From: Lutjanus erythropterus
Lineage: Eukaryota; Chordata; Actinopteri; Lutjaniformes; Lutjanidae
NCBI GenBank assembly: GCA_020091685.1
Contig: CM034599.1
Location: 24,489,922-24,553,921, forward strand
Direction: 5' to 3'
DNA length: 64,000 nt
Both the position numbers and the translations under genes were made by a program. Positions within the stretch are counted from its first letter, which is position 1, and each line of letters begins with the position of its first letter. The notes under the pieces were generated by a model. That model ran no database searches, was not told where the DNA came from, and saw only the letters and a program-made list of their open reading frames with translations. This document shows, piece after piece, positions 48,310-60,900 of this stretch.

Positions 48310-51300
48310 AAAACGGTTACCACAACCTGTGCATTCTTACAGTGCTATGTACCACTGGTTCATAGATCCCTAAGTTTCCTGATCACAAAATGGAGCCTCT
48401 GATGTTTGCCTATACAAGAGTCTAGCCTGTCATTTGAAGGACAATTTTAATGAGCTATTCTTCTGCCAAACACATCAGTATACAGTTCTTCTGATGACGC
48501 CAATGCAAAGATCTGAAATTCTCTATTTTCCTGGCTAAACTGTGCACAAAGTGTTTTGCATCACTGAGCATTATTCTTTCTTTCCGTCTGTCTGTGTGAG
48601 GACTTACAAAGACGTGTTTCACTGCAGAGTCTGGTGCAAAAAGAAAGGAGAGGAAACAGACAGACAACTAGAGCGATGTTAGAAAGAGATAGGTAGAAGA
48701 AACTGGCAGACAGGTGATTCCATTTGCAGTCATGTTTTTTGGTGACCTCAGATTGACCCCATCAAAGATGCTATCAGATGAACAGACACACCAAAGAAGA
48801 TAGAAGGAGATACCTGAAAAACTTGCTGTTGTTCCCCCTTTTCCTTTCTTTGTTTCTTTTTCACTGTGCCTCCCTGTTACGTACTTTTCTTTTTTCCATC
48901 TCTTTCATAATTGAGAAAGCGGAAAAAAGGCATTATTGTAGTTCCAGTAATGGAAAATGCTGCTTCTACTTCATAGTACCTCTTTGGTTTGAAATAAAGC
49001 AACGACAAAACTCAGCCCCTGCTTCACTTTCTGTTTTATGTCAGGAAGAGATACTGAAGAAAGGCAGACCCATGACAAAGACAGAGAAGAAGTGATGGCA
49101 CCCAAGATTGACAAAAGCTGAAGGCTGAAGAACTTTACCCTATTCACTTGCTTGAAATTACTTGTATGTTATTTTTCAAGTTTCCCTGTGTTGCAGTGCA
49201 AATATACTTGGATTTACTAATAATTGTTTAACTGGGACTGGGACTATACTTTTATTTGGCTGTTTGTTTGTTTTTTATGTCATATTTCCCCCGCTAGGAT
49301 TCTAAAAATATATTCAGATGCTTGCATATTAAAAATACCACTTCATCAGTATGATTTTAATAAATACACAGGCTTACTTTAGTCAATAGAGCCGACAGCT
49401 TACTGACAGCAGCCTGCATCAATGCTAATATTCCTGTTGATTGTGACTGATGCAAAAATACGTGCTTGCAATATTACCCTTGAGAAGGCACTCATAGGAT
49501 AAATACAGTGAGCAATCTAATGTTGTGTCTTATTCCTTCCTGAATTAGCAAATCTGGAAAATGGCCACTTGTAAGTGAATTACAAAGTTATTTTTAATGC
49601 AATGTGCTCGATTTGGGGGGGATTCTATTGATTTTCCTCATGATAAACTTTTGTGCTGCATTTGCTAAATAATAAAATCATAATATAGGCCTATAAAAAG
49701 ACAAAGAAACTGACATTCAAAATTCATTAATACCAAACTGAAAATGATGAATCAGTCTTGTGCTACCTACACCATTTTTTTAGCAATATTCAAGTAAAGC
49801 AGATCTGTCTAGCTCTGTTCACAGCTATCACACTTGATGCCAATGACAAGTGCAGCACCTTGCCTGTATGTTGCCAAAGCAGGTAGCTGACAACACCTCA
49901 TCAGGTCCCATTAATGTCCTGCCAAGACAGATGAAGCCAGAAACTTGCCAGCCTCATGAATTTCCAGTCATTGGCACTGGTGAGAGTGCTGCTGGTTACA
50001 TTTATTGAACAGCTTCCCAGGTCAGTTAGGCTTATTCATCCATGGAAATATTAACTGTAATAAAAACTCATTCAAACCTATAATTTTAGATTAATGCAAT
50101 ACGGTTGTACACATTTAAATTTAACAATCTACACTTTGACTGGTTGTGCACTAAAAAGTACAACAAAAATGCTTTGGTTTGGTTTAGGAAGACAGTCTGT
50201 TAAATCTTAATGCCAGTCCCTGCTGGACATACGTTAAAAGCTGTAGTTACTTATAAAAAATATATTCACATTCAAAGCCCGGAGGATGAGCAATTGATTT
50301 CACAACTTTTATGGCTCACTCCATCCTCATTCCAGTGAAAGAAAAGCTGTTCTATTAGGCTGACATTTGTTAAAAACTATTTTTTTTTACTCTCTGTGTT
50401 GTCTCCCATTTACTTTTCTATGGTCTGCTTGTACCTTTTGTGCAACATACTTAGTCATGAATACATTAGGCTTTGTTAAAAATATAGTATATGAATTAAT
50501 TGCATTATATGTGGAGTTACAGAATAATTTAGTCGATATAATGAAGTTATAAAATATTACGCCTTGAGGCCATACAGTGGTGAGACTGTTTTAGTCTAGG
50601 TTGCCCTCTTGGTAAGAGGATGGAGAGGATAGAGATGGCTTATTCACATTATTGTTTTTTTTTCCTCCAGAGAGGTCATGGCACTCTTCGGATACCCTGG
50701 AAACCACAACTCTGAAATGCAACTACTGACACAACATAGATATAAAATCACAGTTGAACCATGAAATGACCTATAAGTATCCTACACAGCTGTCAAAATA
50801 TTTCAGCTGGATGTAGAGCAAGGCCTCACAAAAGTTGGCATTATGTGAAAGACGGAGTGCTTATCATTGCTGTGCTGAATATTTCCACCCAAGGCAGCTG
50901 GCAAAGCTAGGAGCCGCAGCTCCTCCGATATAAGATAGCGGTGCTGAAAGAGCATGTACTCTACCACTCCTGTCTCACTCTGCCAAAGGCATTCCCCTCA
51001 GACTACAGTCACTATCCATTGCGTAACAACCCCAAAAAAGTGGGCACATAAACCAAAAACATCCAACCATATGTCTTAAGGCAACAGCGCGAACATGATG
51101 CTCCTCCTTGGAATAAAGTGCATAATATGTACTCATTTTTGGCTGTCAAGGACATCTTTCTCCCACAGCGCACTAACTACTAAATCAACAAAATCCTCCC
51201 AATATCTGCAGCTGTAAGGTGACAGCTGTTACTATATATGTATAAGCACAAAACATTATAAGAGAAAACGACTTCACAAAACTCTTTTCCTACCTTTTTC

Positions 51301-51636
51301 ACCAAAATGTATCGACTTGTGTGGTTGCATTATTCAGGCTAGGCATTTATCTCCTTTTTTTTTTTTTTTTTTGAAAATCTACACCTAGCCTTTTGCTGCC
51401 ACAAACGCAAACAAGCAGCATTGTGATGACAGGATCACTATAAATGTACATACCACTTGGCCCAGGCTTGTCTTCTAAAAACGTACAGATGTTTCATCAC
51501 GGGAAGCCCTACTTTGGGTACAATTGTAGGTCGTTGCACCACATGTGAACCCAGCTTGAGCAGACACGTTGGTCCAAGTTGACAAAGCCAAAAAGTTGCA
51601 TCAGCAACAAAGCTGTCACACTGCACCATTCATACT
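48310..51636. other. Anonymous non-coding stretch
   Basis: No gene or repeat family recognised. An 18-base T run lies at 51355-51372. Confidence 0.5.
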
Positions 51637-51644
51637 TTCACACA

Positions 51645-52034
51645 TAGGGATGGGTATCATTAGGGTTTTATTGATAGAGATATCAATACTCATACTGCTT
51701 ATCGATACAGATACTTATCATTACTCTTTTGTATATCAAATTATAGCAAGTAGTATCAATAAAAGACATGACATTAAAGGTGTCAAAAGATTCAGCAATT
51801 ACTTTTTATTATTATTATTTTGAAGAAATAAGTTAAATTGTTTGCTGATTTATTACATTTAGCTGGGAATTTAGTAAAGTGAGCCAACACTTCTTAACAT
51901 TTTGCCCTGTCAGCTGTTTATGTAACGTTACAAAAATACTGATTGCTGTATCTTTTGTCCAGGAGCTTATGGACAGTTCGGTACTGAACAGGAACTGGTA
52001 CCGGTTTCATACCAGTTCTTGATAGCCATCCTTA
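51645..52034. mobile_element. hAT-type non-autonomous element, TAGGGATGGGTATC family
   Basis: A 390-bp copy starting TAGGGATGGGTATC and ending GATAGCCATCCTTA, inverted repeats matching at 12 of 14. It is flanked by a perfect 8-bp duplication TTCACACA (51637-51644 and 52035-52042). Inside are GATA/ATCGATAC words at the left and GGTACTGAACAGGAACTGGT plus ACCGGTTTCATACC at the right, typical of a fish hAT family. No transposase frame. The element at 34170-34794 has related ends. Confidence 0.92.
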
Positions 52035-52042
52035 TTCACACA

Positions 52043-53133
52043 TCACATCAAATTCAACATCATAAGCCCAGTACTAGTTGTAACACTCTACTGGCCTTTC
52101 AAATTTTATAAGCCCTGATTTAAATAAAGAGAGATTCTTGCTAATGTGTTTTACAACTTCCTGGCTATTATAGCATACTTAAACTGAACAAGAGAGACAG
52201 GTTTTGAGGTGAACTGACAAAAAGAATACACACAAATGTGCAAAAAGAAGAAGCTCTACATAAGAGTCAAAAACTATATTAGTGGCAGCAAATCCCCAAA
52301 ATCACTGGCAAAGTGAAGTCATTCTCTGCCTGTAGCATAACTTGGGATGGAAGATGTTAATTATTACTGCTGACTGTTAATTCTCGTCAAAACGACTATG
52401 TGTCAAGTTCAAACCGCTGCTTCAATATCTCACTGGTAACTTTGAAGAAATGTGAATAAGGGCAAATCAAATAACCCTGATGGAAGCTTTTAAACATTAT
52501 TTCAAATGAGCAGACTGCATAATTAGCTGCTGTTTAGCCACTTCCCACTGGAATGCATAATGGTGTCTCACTTTTCACATTTCGTGTAACCTCTGTAACT
52601 TCTGCTGTTTCTCTCTTGTAGGGCTACATTTCAACAGTGCTGTAATTTCTCCTCTTAGGAATCTAAGGCCCATTACAATTTTTTTCCTACATAGTTATAT
52701 TCACAAATATAACTTACAACATACTGTACATGCCAGCACATACGCAGGCACACTTTGATAATACATTCACAGTATGTCAGAAACACACACACACTTAACC
52801 ATACTGTATTGTACACTGTGCACGCATGCACTGAGGTGACCCTTATAATACTTACACATACAGTATGGGAGCGTGCACACATGCCTGATTTGGTTTGACT
52901 ACACAGTAATGCAGTGGGGTTAGATGGCTGTCCAGTGTGCATAACCCTCGGCAACTACATGGAGATGGAAAAATAAGACTGTCTGTTCTCATATTCTGCC
53001 TCTCTGCTGAGCTGCACAGCCAGACAGGACGGCCCTCGATAGGAGTGCAGTGTCTGTGCGTGTCTGTGTATTTGTGCACAAACAGCTGACTGCCTAGGTC
53101 TACAACTTCTAGTGTGTAGTACACATCTGATAT
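52043..53133. other. Anonymous non-coding stretch
   Basis: No gene recognised. Short CA patches near 52780-52795 and scattered CACACA words, with no clear repeat family. Confidence 0.5.
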
Positions 53134-53312
53134 TAGAGATGCATTACAATTTTCTTGACCAATCCCAGTTCTCTTCCTTTCTAAGAACTTTACACAAATA
53201 TTTTTGGACTTCATTTGAATTTTAAATTTTGTATTCGTAATAAACCCTGACTATTAAATAACCTTTAAATGTTCTTCAAAACTGCTTAAGGTTACTACCA
53301 GGTCTTGTCTTT
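53134..53312. mobile_element. Truncated copy of the TAGAGTTGTACCGATT hAT family (copy 2)
   Basis: The left end TAGAGATGCATTACAATTTT and the body CCTGACTATTAAATAACCTT, GTTCTTCAAAACTGC and TACTACCAGGTCTTGTC follow, in order, the left third of the element at 21502 (ACACTGACTATTAAATATTC, CTTTCTCCAAAGTCCTCC, GCAACCAGGCCTTATT). The right two thirds are missing; a pyrimidine-rich tract begins at the break. Confidence 0.7.
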
Positions 53313-53455
53313 TTTTCTCTCCATCTGCACCTTTTCCTTTCTCCACCTTTCCCTTCCCCTCTTCTCTCCTCCTGTCTCCTCATATTTTCATGACCTCTCT
53401 ACACACATCCTCTCCTCCATTTCTCCCTCTCTTCTTTCCCTCATGTTGGGTGCAG
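53306..53455. repeat. Pyrimidine-rich tract
   Basis: C/T-rich sequence (CCTTTCCCTTCCCCTC, CTCTCCTCC) on the + strand, starting where the truncated hAT copy stops. Confidence 0.75.
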
Positions 53456-53768
53456 ACTACAGAACTTCCTAACCAATTTTGAAATCAGGTTGCATCACGG
53501 AGGAGAAACTTAAATGTTCTTATCTCTAATCTTAAACATAACTGTACATTTACTCATACAGACAGACACAAATACACAACATCTAGCAGCAAAATTCTAC
53601 CTGACTCACAATATTGTCAGTTGATTTTATCTTTGTTGGTTACAACTATATGAAAATTGAACTATTCATTCCTTTTCTTTTTAGTTCACCACCACACTAA
53701 ACTTCTATACTTAACTCATCAAAACCCACTGGAACTTTGCTTTGTCACTTTGATCACATTTGTTTTAA

Positions 53769-54121
53769 AGGGCTTGTGTGTACGATTTAGTGGAAACTAG
53801 CAATGAACTTGCAGAGAGCAAACACTCACTCTCACTTTCTCTTCTAAGTGTGCAAGAGAAACTACAGTGACCGCAAAGCTTGTGCAAAACATGAAAGGCT
53901 GTATTTACAGCCAGTGTTTGTCTTTTCTGGACTACTGTAGAAACATGTTTGTACAACATAACAGACTTCACCGAAGAGGACAGCTCATTCTAAGGTTAAA
54001 AAAACACATCAATTCTTATTTTCAGGAGATCATATACCAGTGAAATCATACTTAAGAATATTATATTCCATTTCTGCCATATTCTGCCAGTAAATCCCTG
54101 TAAATCTTGCAAAATGGACCT
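53769..54121. mobile_element. TTAA-flanked non-autonomous element, AGGTCCAGTGTGTAGGATTTAG-like
   Basis: Lies between TTAA at 53765-53768 and TTAA at 54122-54125. The left end AGGGCTTGTGTGTACGATTT and the right end CTTGCAAAATGGACCT (inverse AGGTCCATTTTGCAAG) are loosely inverted. Inner landmarks include GCCAGTGTTTGTCTTTTCTG, GACTACTGTAGAAACATG, CTCATTCTAAGGTTA, TTCTTATTTTCAGGAGATCA and ATATTCCATTTCTGCCA. These are in the order of a very common teleost repeat whose ends read TTAAAGGTCCAGTGTGTAGG. No transposase frame. The 68-codon minus-strand frame at 53765-53971 is accidental. Confidence 0.82.
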
Positions 54122-54220
54122 TTAAATGATGGAATTTATAAGCTGCACATCAAATATGAAACTGCAAGATTAAATGTTTCCATAATGCCATAGCAATCTT
54201 CAATGTATTGCTCCAGTACA

Positions 54221-54240
54221 TCTATCTATCTATCTATCTA
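54221..54240. repeat. (TCTA)5 microsatellite
   Basis: Five uninterrupted TCTA units. Confidence 0.92.
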
Positions 54241-54606
54241 CATATATAGTATTACCTTGATGTTACACTAAATCAGGAAATACTTTGTTGACATAATGTA
54301 GTAATCCACCTGAAGCCCTCTTACATGAACACAAATACAGTTCACAAAAATGCTCATAACATCATTACAGTATGACCATGGGAAAAAGGAGCTAGCATGT
54401 GAAATTGCATTAATGTCACGGCTCTATTTCATTGTCAAAAGTCAATTCCACTTTAGTGCTCTATGCTGACTTTGGACCCTTGCTGCCTTGTAGCCACAAT
54501 ACATACTAATCCACTCCTGCTCTCCCTCTCACCACTAAACCTTTCCTGAATTACAGCATTGTCCTATTGTGCATGTCCTGTTCTAAGCTCTACTAACTCC
54601 CTTAAA

Positions 54607-54607
<1 letters not shown>

Positions 54608-54675
<68 letters not shown>
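54608..54675. repeat. (TG)34 microsatellite
   Basis: Sixty-eight bases of perfect TG. A GA-rich tract follows, and a complementary AC array lies about 200 bp further on. Confidence 0.97.
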
Positions 54676-54677
<2 letters not shown>

Positions 54678-54680
54678 TGG

Positions 54681-54735
54681 GTGAGAGAGAGAGAGAGAGC
54701 GAGAGAGAGCGAGAGAGAGAGAGGGAGAGAGAAAG
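54681..54735. repeat. (GA)n tract with GAGC interruptions
   Basis: GA units broken by GC and GG variants (GAGAGAGAGC repeated twice). Together with the TG array it makes a compound microsatellite; the minus-strand frame across it is Ser/Leu then His/Thr. Confidence 0.92.
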
Positions 54736-54872
54736 CACTATAGTTTTTGGATAATGACAGATTGACGATCTGAGAATGGAACACAAATCAGCATGACCTT
54801 TCCTTACAAGCATTTATATGCATACACAGAAAACAACCACTCATATTCTCTCCTCCACACTCGCACAAACAT

Positions 54873-54873
54873 G

Positions 54874-54939
<66 letters not shown>
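54873..54939. repeat. (GC)4(AC)29 microsatellite
   Basis: GCGCGCGC runs directly into about 29 AC units. Alternating purine-pyrimidine sequence of this length, led by CG steps, is a strong candidate for Z-DNA. Confidence 0.96.
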
Positions 54940-54942
<3 letters not shown>

Positions 54943-56417
54943 CACCGGAAATCAGTGGAATTAATAGGACCAAAAACAACAATATCCTGACGATTAGAGC
55001 TGGGACCTTCAGACTAAAGAGGATTTGCAGCTTAACTTTTTAAGATTTAGCTACAAGACTTATGCTCAGGACCACAGTGTAATTGAATAAGACATTTGCA
55101 TAAGGATTACCAGTACCCAGTTCTAATTCTTTTTATTTAATACCGCAAAGAGATATTTTCAATCAAGTGAATAATGGTTATAAATAACAAAGGTAAAGTA
55201 AGCGCCCCCTTTCTGCCTCTCACTTCAATTTGCTTTGAAGGGTGACGAGAGTAAGCAAAATAAAGAGATTCCAATTACAGTCATCCCAACATTGCCTTAT
55301 GACTTACATTATGGGGCTCCAAATACATTAGTGCTGATTTTACTTGGTGCATGTAGTGGAAATGTTTGAAGGGTCTTATTTCTTCTTAAACCAAGACAAC
55401 ACATTGCCTGAAGTACACAGTTTTCCCTGAGGTCATAAAACAAAGGCAAGGCTACACTTCACACAGCAGTATCCAATAACTTCCCATTTTATGGAGACTA
55501 TCTGCATGAACAAGGACAAGCTGGAGGCTCAAGAGGCGGAGACACGGGCAAAATAAAAGAGGTAGTACAAATAATTAAATGCATCTGCATTAGTTAAATA
55601 TAGATTTGAGGAAAACAGGGGAGATAACTGCTGTTCTGTATCTGCCTGTGTACGTTTCTTGTACTTTTCCATTTACTGAGCAAGCAGTCTCATTAAAATG
55701 TTGAACATTTCGCTTTGTGATACACTGTACTTAGATTTATTTTTCTATTATTTTTTTTTAAAAAGACAGTATTATATCGCTCGGCCAGGCAAACTCTAAA
55801 AGTTCCTGTCTGATAACTTTTTCCATCTTTCATAACAAAATCTCAAAAATTTCCTTTCACACAAACATCTGTTCTGACTATTAGCAGACAACAGGCAAAT
55901 ACAAAGAGTAAGGAAAGGAAAAAATAGTGTGTCAGCATTGAAAAATAAATTCAGTAAAAGGCAAATGAAAGCCAAAAAACATTTAAATTTACTCCATATT
56001 GATACTCCAACTCAAAGACAGCTACGTAAAATGAAGACAGACAAGGGAAAAGTGGACTGTGACAGCAATTTATAGCAGTTTAATTGGCAGACTGAATCAT
56101 GAGAGAAAGAAGGTCCATAAGGCACTCATATAGATTATTTTCCAGCTTGTAGTCTATTGTAAGTAGAGACCAAAATCTCTCTTTGCAGCATATGTCTGAG
56201 TTTAGAGGCACAAGTTCCAAGTGTCCAAGTTTTTACTTCTGCCAGCTAAAGTACACATTAAGTATTATCTGTGACAGCACATGAGTATTGATGTCGTCCT
56301 CAGATCGGGATTGACAGGAGGCAATGACTCTGCCTTTCCCTCTCTTCCTGTATAAGAGAACTGCTACTAAAAGTTCTGCGTGAGAGATTCCAACACCGTC
56401 TACATCTGAAGCTGGTG

Positions 56418-56711
56418 CTGGTGCTGGGACGATGCACATTTCTGTCCATACTTGGGTGCGGATTCAGTATGTATTGTGATTTAGTCTAATGATTTATTGC
56501 AATTTTGTCTGCTTTTTTTTTTTACTAGACCATGGGGAAAAGTTAAATCTTACACTTTGAGAGACTGTATATCATGACCAATATTTTCAACGACAATGAA
56601 CATTAACTGTCAGTCAGTCAAGTTTTATTTCAGCGATTAAAGAAATCGATTCAGGAATCCTAACAAAAGAATTGCAATACTCAAGCGAATCAATTTTTTC
56701 TCCCATCCCTA
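56418..56711. mobile_element. hAT-like element, TAGGGATGGGA...GATTC family
   Basis: The right end reads GAATCAATTTTTTCTCCCAT then CCCTA, whose inverse CTAGGGATGGGAGAAAAAAT is a typical hAT-like terminus. The left end near GTGCTGGGACGATGCAC is more diverged. Between them are GATTCAGTATGTATTGTGATTT and CGATTAAAGAAATCGATTCA, which belong to a fish family with alternating ATCGATTC words. The flanks give no clear 8-bp duplication, so the left border is approximate. Confidence 0.6.
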
Positions 56712-57420
56712 GTGATAAGTAGAAAATGCTGCAGATATTCACAGAGGGAAACAAAATAATGCCCAAAAAGAGTGACCAAAAGAAGAATGGAATATGGGCT
56801 TGATGAAGAGAAAAACAGATGTGAATTTTCCTTTGATTGTAGGTCACCAGACGGTTAAAAAGCCTGGAGTGAAGAAAGTGTATGTGTGGGCAGGAAGGAC
56901 GTGAAGAAGAGAGAGGCTGAGACAGTGGAGTCAAGGAAAAACAAGTGAAAAGCAAAGGGGGTGAGAGAATGAGAGCCCCGAGGGCAGTCCGCAGCCAGAG
57001 AGGTTCTAATGATGCCGTCTCAATAACAGATTCCATTCCAAGAAGTACTGGTTGTACTCGAGCGTTCTCTGAAGTAAGACATGGCTTTAGGGGTTCCTGA
57101 TTTGGGATCATGAGGTAAACATTTCCGTGCGATATAGAACAATGTCATATAAAAGAAATATCAGCATACAGCACATAAAAATGCAGAAAATGCATGAAAA
57201 ATATATTTTCTTTAGAGACTTATTAATGTTTTTACATGCATGCTGCCACATCCTGTTACCATTATATATATTTCAGTACTAGGTTCTAATGTCACATGGT
57301 TTAAATATGAATTCAGAGACTCACACGACACATTGAACATATTTTTAACAACGACTGCTCTAGTTTGAGGAATATCAATAATAGAAACTGAAAGAGCACA
57401 GTCTAAGGTGGAAAACATAG
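56712..57420. other. Anonymous non-coding stretch
   Basis: No gene recognised. The longest frame in the window, 165 codons on the minus strand at 56614-57111, starts inside the hAT-like element and lies over an AGAGAGG/GAAGAAG purine-rich stretch. It has no recognisable domain. Confidence 0.5.
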
Positions 57421-57461
57421 TAATTTTCTCCAGAGCTGTAGTTGTAATTCATTGCTGGGTG

Positions 57462-57959
57462 TCATTAAGAGACCACTCTCACAAATGTTTCTTAAGTCAG
57501 CATCTCTACATGTATGGCAGCCGGTCCATTCCAGTGTTTGTTGGATTCCAACACAAGACTCCTCATTCTACTTAATGAGACACTGATTAGATGATCACCT
57601 GAACCAAATCTTATTTTATGAGGAAGATTATAAAAACTACTGATGTGATTAAAGATTATCCCACCAATATTGATTTCTAAACTCTTCCTAAATTAAAATA
57701 TTAGTGTTGTGTTGTTCATGTTTTCTTTGCATTGAGGTCTGAAAACACTGCATCTTTTGTGTTATTTTGACCAGTTGTCATTTTCTGCCAATAAATGCAC
57801 TAAATGGCAATATTTTAATTTCAAATTTGAAAGAAATGTTGTCAGCAGTTTATAGAATGAAACAAAAATGTTCATTTTACTCAGACACATACCTATAAAT
57901 AGTAAAACCAGAGAAACTGATCATTTTGCAGGGGTCTTTTCATTTTTTCCAGAGCTGTA
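57462..57959. mobile_element. Tc1-like element, internally deleted
   Basis: The left part holds CATTAAGAGACCACTCTCAC, GTCAGCATCTCTACATGTAT, GGCAGCCGGTCCATTCCAGT and GATGATCACCTGAACCAAAT. The right part holds AGGTCTGAAAACACTGCATC, ATTTTGACCAGTTGTCATTT, GTTGTCAGCAGTTTATAGAA, CCAGAGAAACTGATCATTTT and TTTTTTCCAGAGCTGTA at the end. I recognise both halves as the outer regions of a fish Tc1-type transposon with TACAGCTCTGG ends. The transposase region is missing, and the outermost left end is replaced by other sequence. It is a non-autonomous remnant. Confidence 0.75.
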
Positions 57960-60900
57960 TATGTAGAACACAGGCTGCTTGGTAAGGATCAAGGCACGCC
58001 ACACACAGCACAGCAAACATTTCCCAGGACCCACCCACACTACCTAACATTCAACCCCTTTAATCTGGATGCTGTAAGTATTACACTGGCTGTGTAATCA
58101 GCACAAAAATGCAGCTATAATCAATATGCTAGCCTCCTTGCTACCTGTCCCGATGGAATTCATTGCTGTAAATAACAATGAAGTTTTTATTCGACCTGCT
58201 TGAGGATACAAATTTGTAAGCTATTATAATGCTGTGAATTATGTCACATTGGGGGAAGCTGAAAGTCGAGCACTTGTAGATTTATTTAGAGCTACACAAA
58301 AGAGCTGCTGCACTTAGAATAACATGTCATGCATTTCGAAAGTGAGGAAATATTTACTGTTGTATGGGTTGTGTCTTTTAAAGATGATGGCTGTAAATTA
58401 CATTTTGAAACATGCCGCCTAAAACACATAGACCAGTGCAAAACAAAAGAGCAAATACCTACTATATAACCCGCAGTGATACAGTAAGACCTATATCACA
58501 TTCTTATCACGTAGTGTTGTTTGAATGGCTAACACAGCCAATCCTAGCCCCCTACTGTTACTGTCTGTCTAACATATTTATTATAACTAACGTTGTTTGC
58601 ACTACATGTGGTGTCTGCATAAATCACTTCACAGTATAGCTTTTAGCCTCAGGATCTGTGTTGTAGCAATCTACTGTATGCTGATGTGCATGGATGCACA
58701 TGGAGGTAGTTTGACTGTAAAAAACACGTGGAGCAATATATAGTCCATTCACCAGGAGTGTACGTGCTTAGCTTTAAGAACTTAGAAGTGGAACACTGTG
58801 AAATAAATAAAAGAAATGAAGACAATATTAATTTGTAATGTGTTTGGACTGTATTGTATCCAGAGCAATGAATAAAAGAGCAGGTATTGTTTTTATCATT
58901 TGTTCTACCTGCATGTGTACAAGGACAGACATGTGAGTAGTGTGTTTTATGTGCACACTTCATGTGTTTGATAGTACTTACTTCAGTGCATTCTGAGTTG
59001 AGCAAAAGGACAGCTATATCGGCAATTGGTCATCGCAGTACACACCCACTGACCCGAGAACAAGTGAAAAAACAGCCTTAAGGATTCATTTAGACCAAAA
59101 CAGAGCTGGTGATTGTTAGAACAATGGAATGTAAAACAGTTTTGTGGTGTTTTATTTTGTCTCTGTCTGTTGAATTTGAATGAGGCACATTTTATGATGA
59201 CTTCATAAGCCAGTAATTCAGTAGAGAAACTTGACTTCAGAAGGTGTGTGTTCAATAATGGCTTGAATTTCACTTGTGAGACCGGGAGTGGGTGGAGAGA
59301 TTCACCTGCCAGTGTGTAAGGGTGGAGTTTAGAGTAGGGGGACGTTACAGAAGGTCTGGGAGTGGTTGGCCAAGTCCCTTTTGTCTGTGTGTTTTAGAAG
59401 GAGTAGATGCAACTGAACTCCAACTCCAGAGTGTGCATTGTTGTAGCAGTGGGCTTTTGTTTTCAGGATAACGGGCAGACAACTGACAGTTGTAAACAGC
59501 TTATCAACTTACAGTGGAGGACTTATCATCACTTGTTATTGACAATTTACAGTGTTTCACTCATCTTGCGATACTGCAGTGTTCCTGCAGCCTGTCTAAA
59601 TTTCCTTTGTTTCGGAGCAAAGGGGAAGGGGTAAACCACTCAGTATATTTAATATACATACGGTCTATGGCTCCAACTCCTATTTGGACTGCGGTGCTCA
59701 TTTCTGGATGCACAATTGCTATATATTACTCCTTTTAACATCATTCTGCATGCGTACATGTGAGCCCATTAACGTACACACACATTCTTACTATGCTTAC
59801 TTTTCACTTGACTTGAGAAGGGTTGAAACAAAAACCAAAAACAAGTGTGAATGTGTTTCAGATGTTCGGTTATACTTAGGCTGCAGTGGGTCATTTAATG
59901 AGGGTTACAGCTGTAGAGGGAGGCTGCGGTCTGTGAGTCAGGCCTTTCCAGCCATGACTAACACACAATTGATTTAGTCGATTCTGATGTGCGGTAAAAC
60001 ACATTACATTAACAAGACAAAAAGGGGCTGTGCATAATATAGTATCTATTAAGTCCTCACCTCCTCTCTCATTTCTGATTTAATAAGTTTATTTACAATT
60101 TATTCAGGTTAACATTAGTGGCTAACCACAGTAACCTAACATTACAGGCATGATAATCAGTGGTAGCCTTAAATTATTAATGTCGGCAAGAACAAAAGTG
60201 GTCAGTCTCTCCGTATCTGCACACCAACAAGAGACTTTTAAAAATACAAAAATGCAAACCATATGCAAATGTCTGCTCTCACTGATCTTTCCCACTCAAA
60301 TCGTTGATTTTCTCTTTCAGACTTAAAAGAAAGACTAGATTGAAAGCTGCAATCCAGATGGGCACATGCAGGCAGCTTTGTGACGTGTTGCCAAGTGTGT
60401 CAGACAAACAAACAACACATTACGATTCCACGACAGTGATTATCAAAGTGTTTAACACCTCTCAGTTCCGATGCATGTTTCTGTAATCACTGACAGCATA
60501 TTAAACATCAAGGGGGAGGTAGAGACAAAAGGGAGAGAGGGAAGCGATGGAGAGCAGGAGAACAGGGAAACGGGGGGGGGGGGGCAAAATATAAGAGGAG
60601 ATACAGTACAGGCAAAGACAACGAAGCTGAAGACAAAGATTGAGGCAGTGGTAAAAAGGGGAGACAATAAAATGGACCAGTCGACAGGAGAAATATGAGA
60701 GAGAATGAAAGAGACAGCTGAAGTGGGGCTGGGAAAGAGTGAGAAAGAGAATAAAAATCAAACCGTGAATGAGAAAATGCTGGAGACGAGTACAATAAAA
60801 GCACCAGTACTGTGGAAATTCACTTGGTATTGTGATGGGAAGAAACACCTGGTGTTACAATAGCAAATGTGATTGCAAGACAAGCTCTACCAAAGCAAGT

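Larger units (their letters stand above)
54126..56417. other. Anonymous non-coding stretch with microsatellites
   Basis: No gene recognised. Simple repeats at 54221, 54608, 54681 and 54873 are listed separately. Confidence 0.55.

Noticed and set aside
54583..54990. His-Thr/Ser-Leu repeat frames on both strands
   Set aside because: Translations of the TG, GA and AC arrays.
56614..57111. Longest open frame, 165 codons on the minus strand
   Set aside because: It starts inside a hAT-like element, crosses purine-rich sequence, and shows no recognisable domain or splice context.
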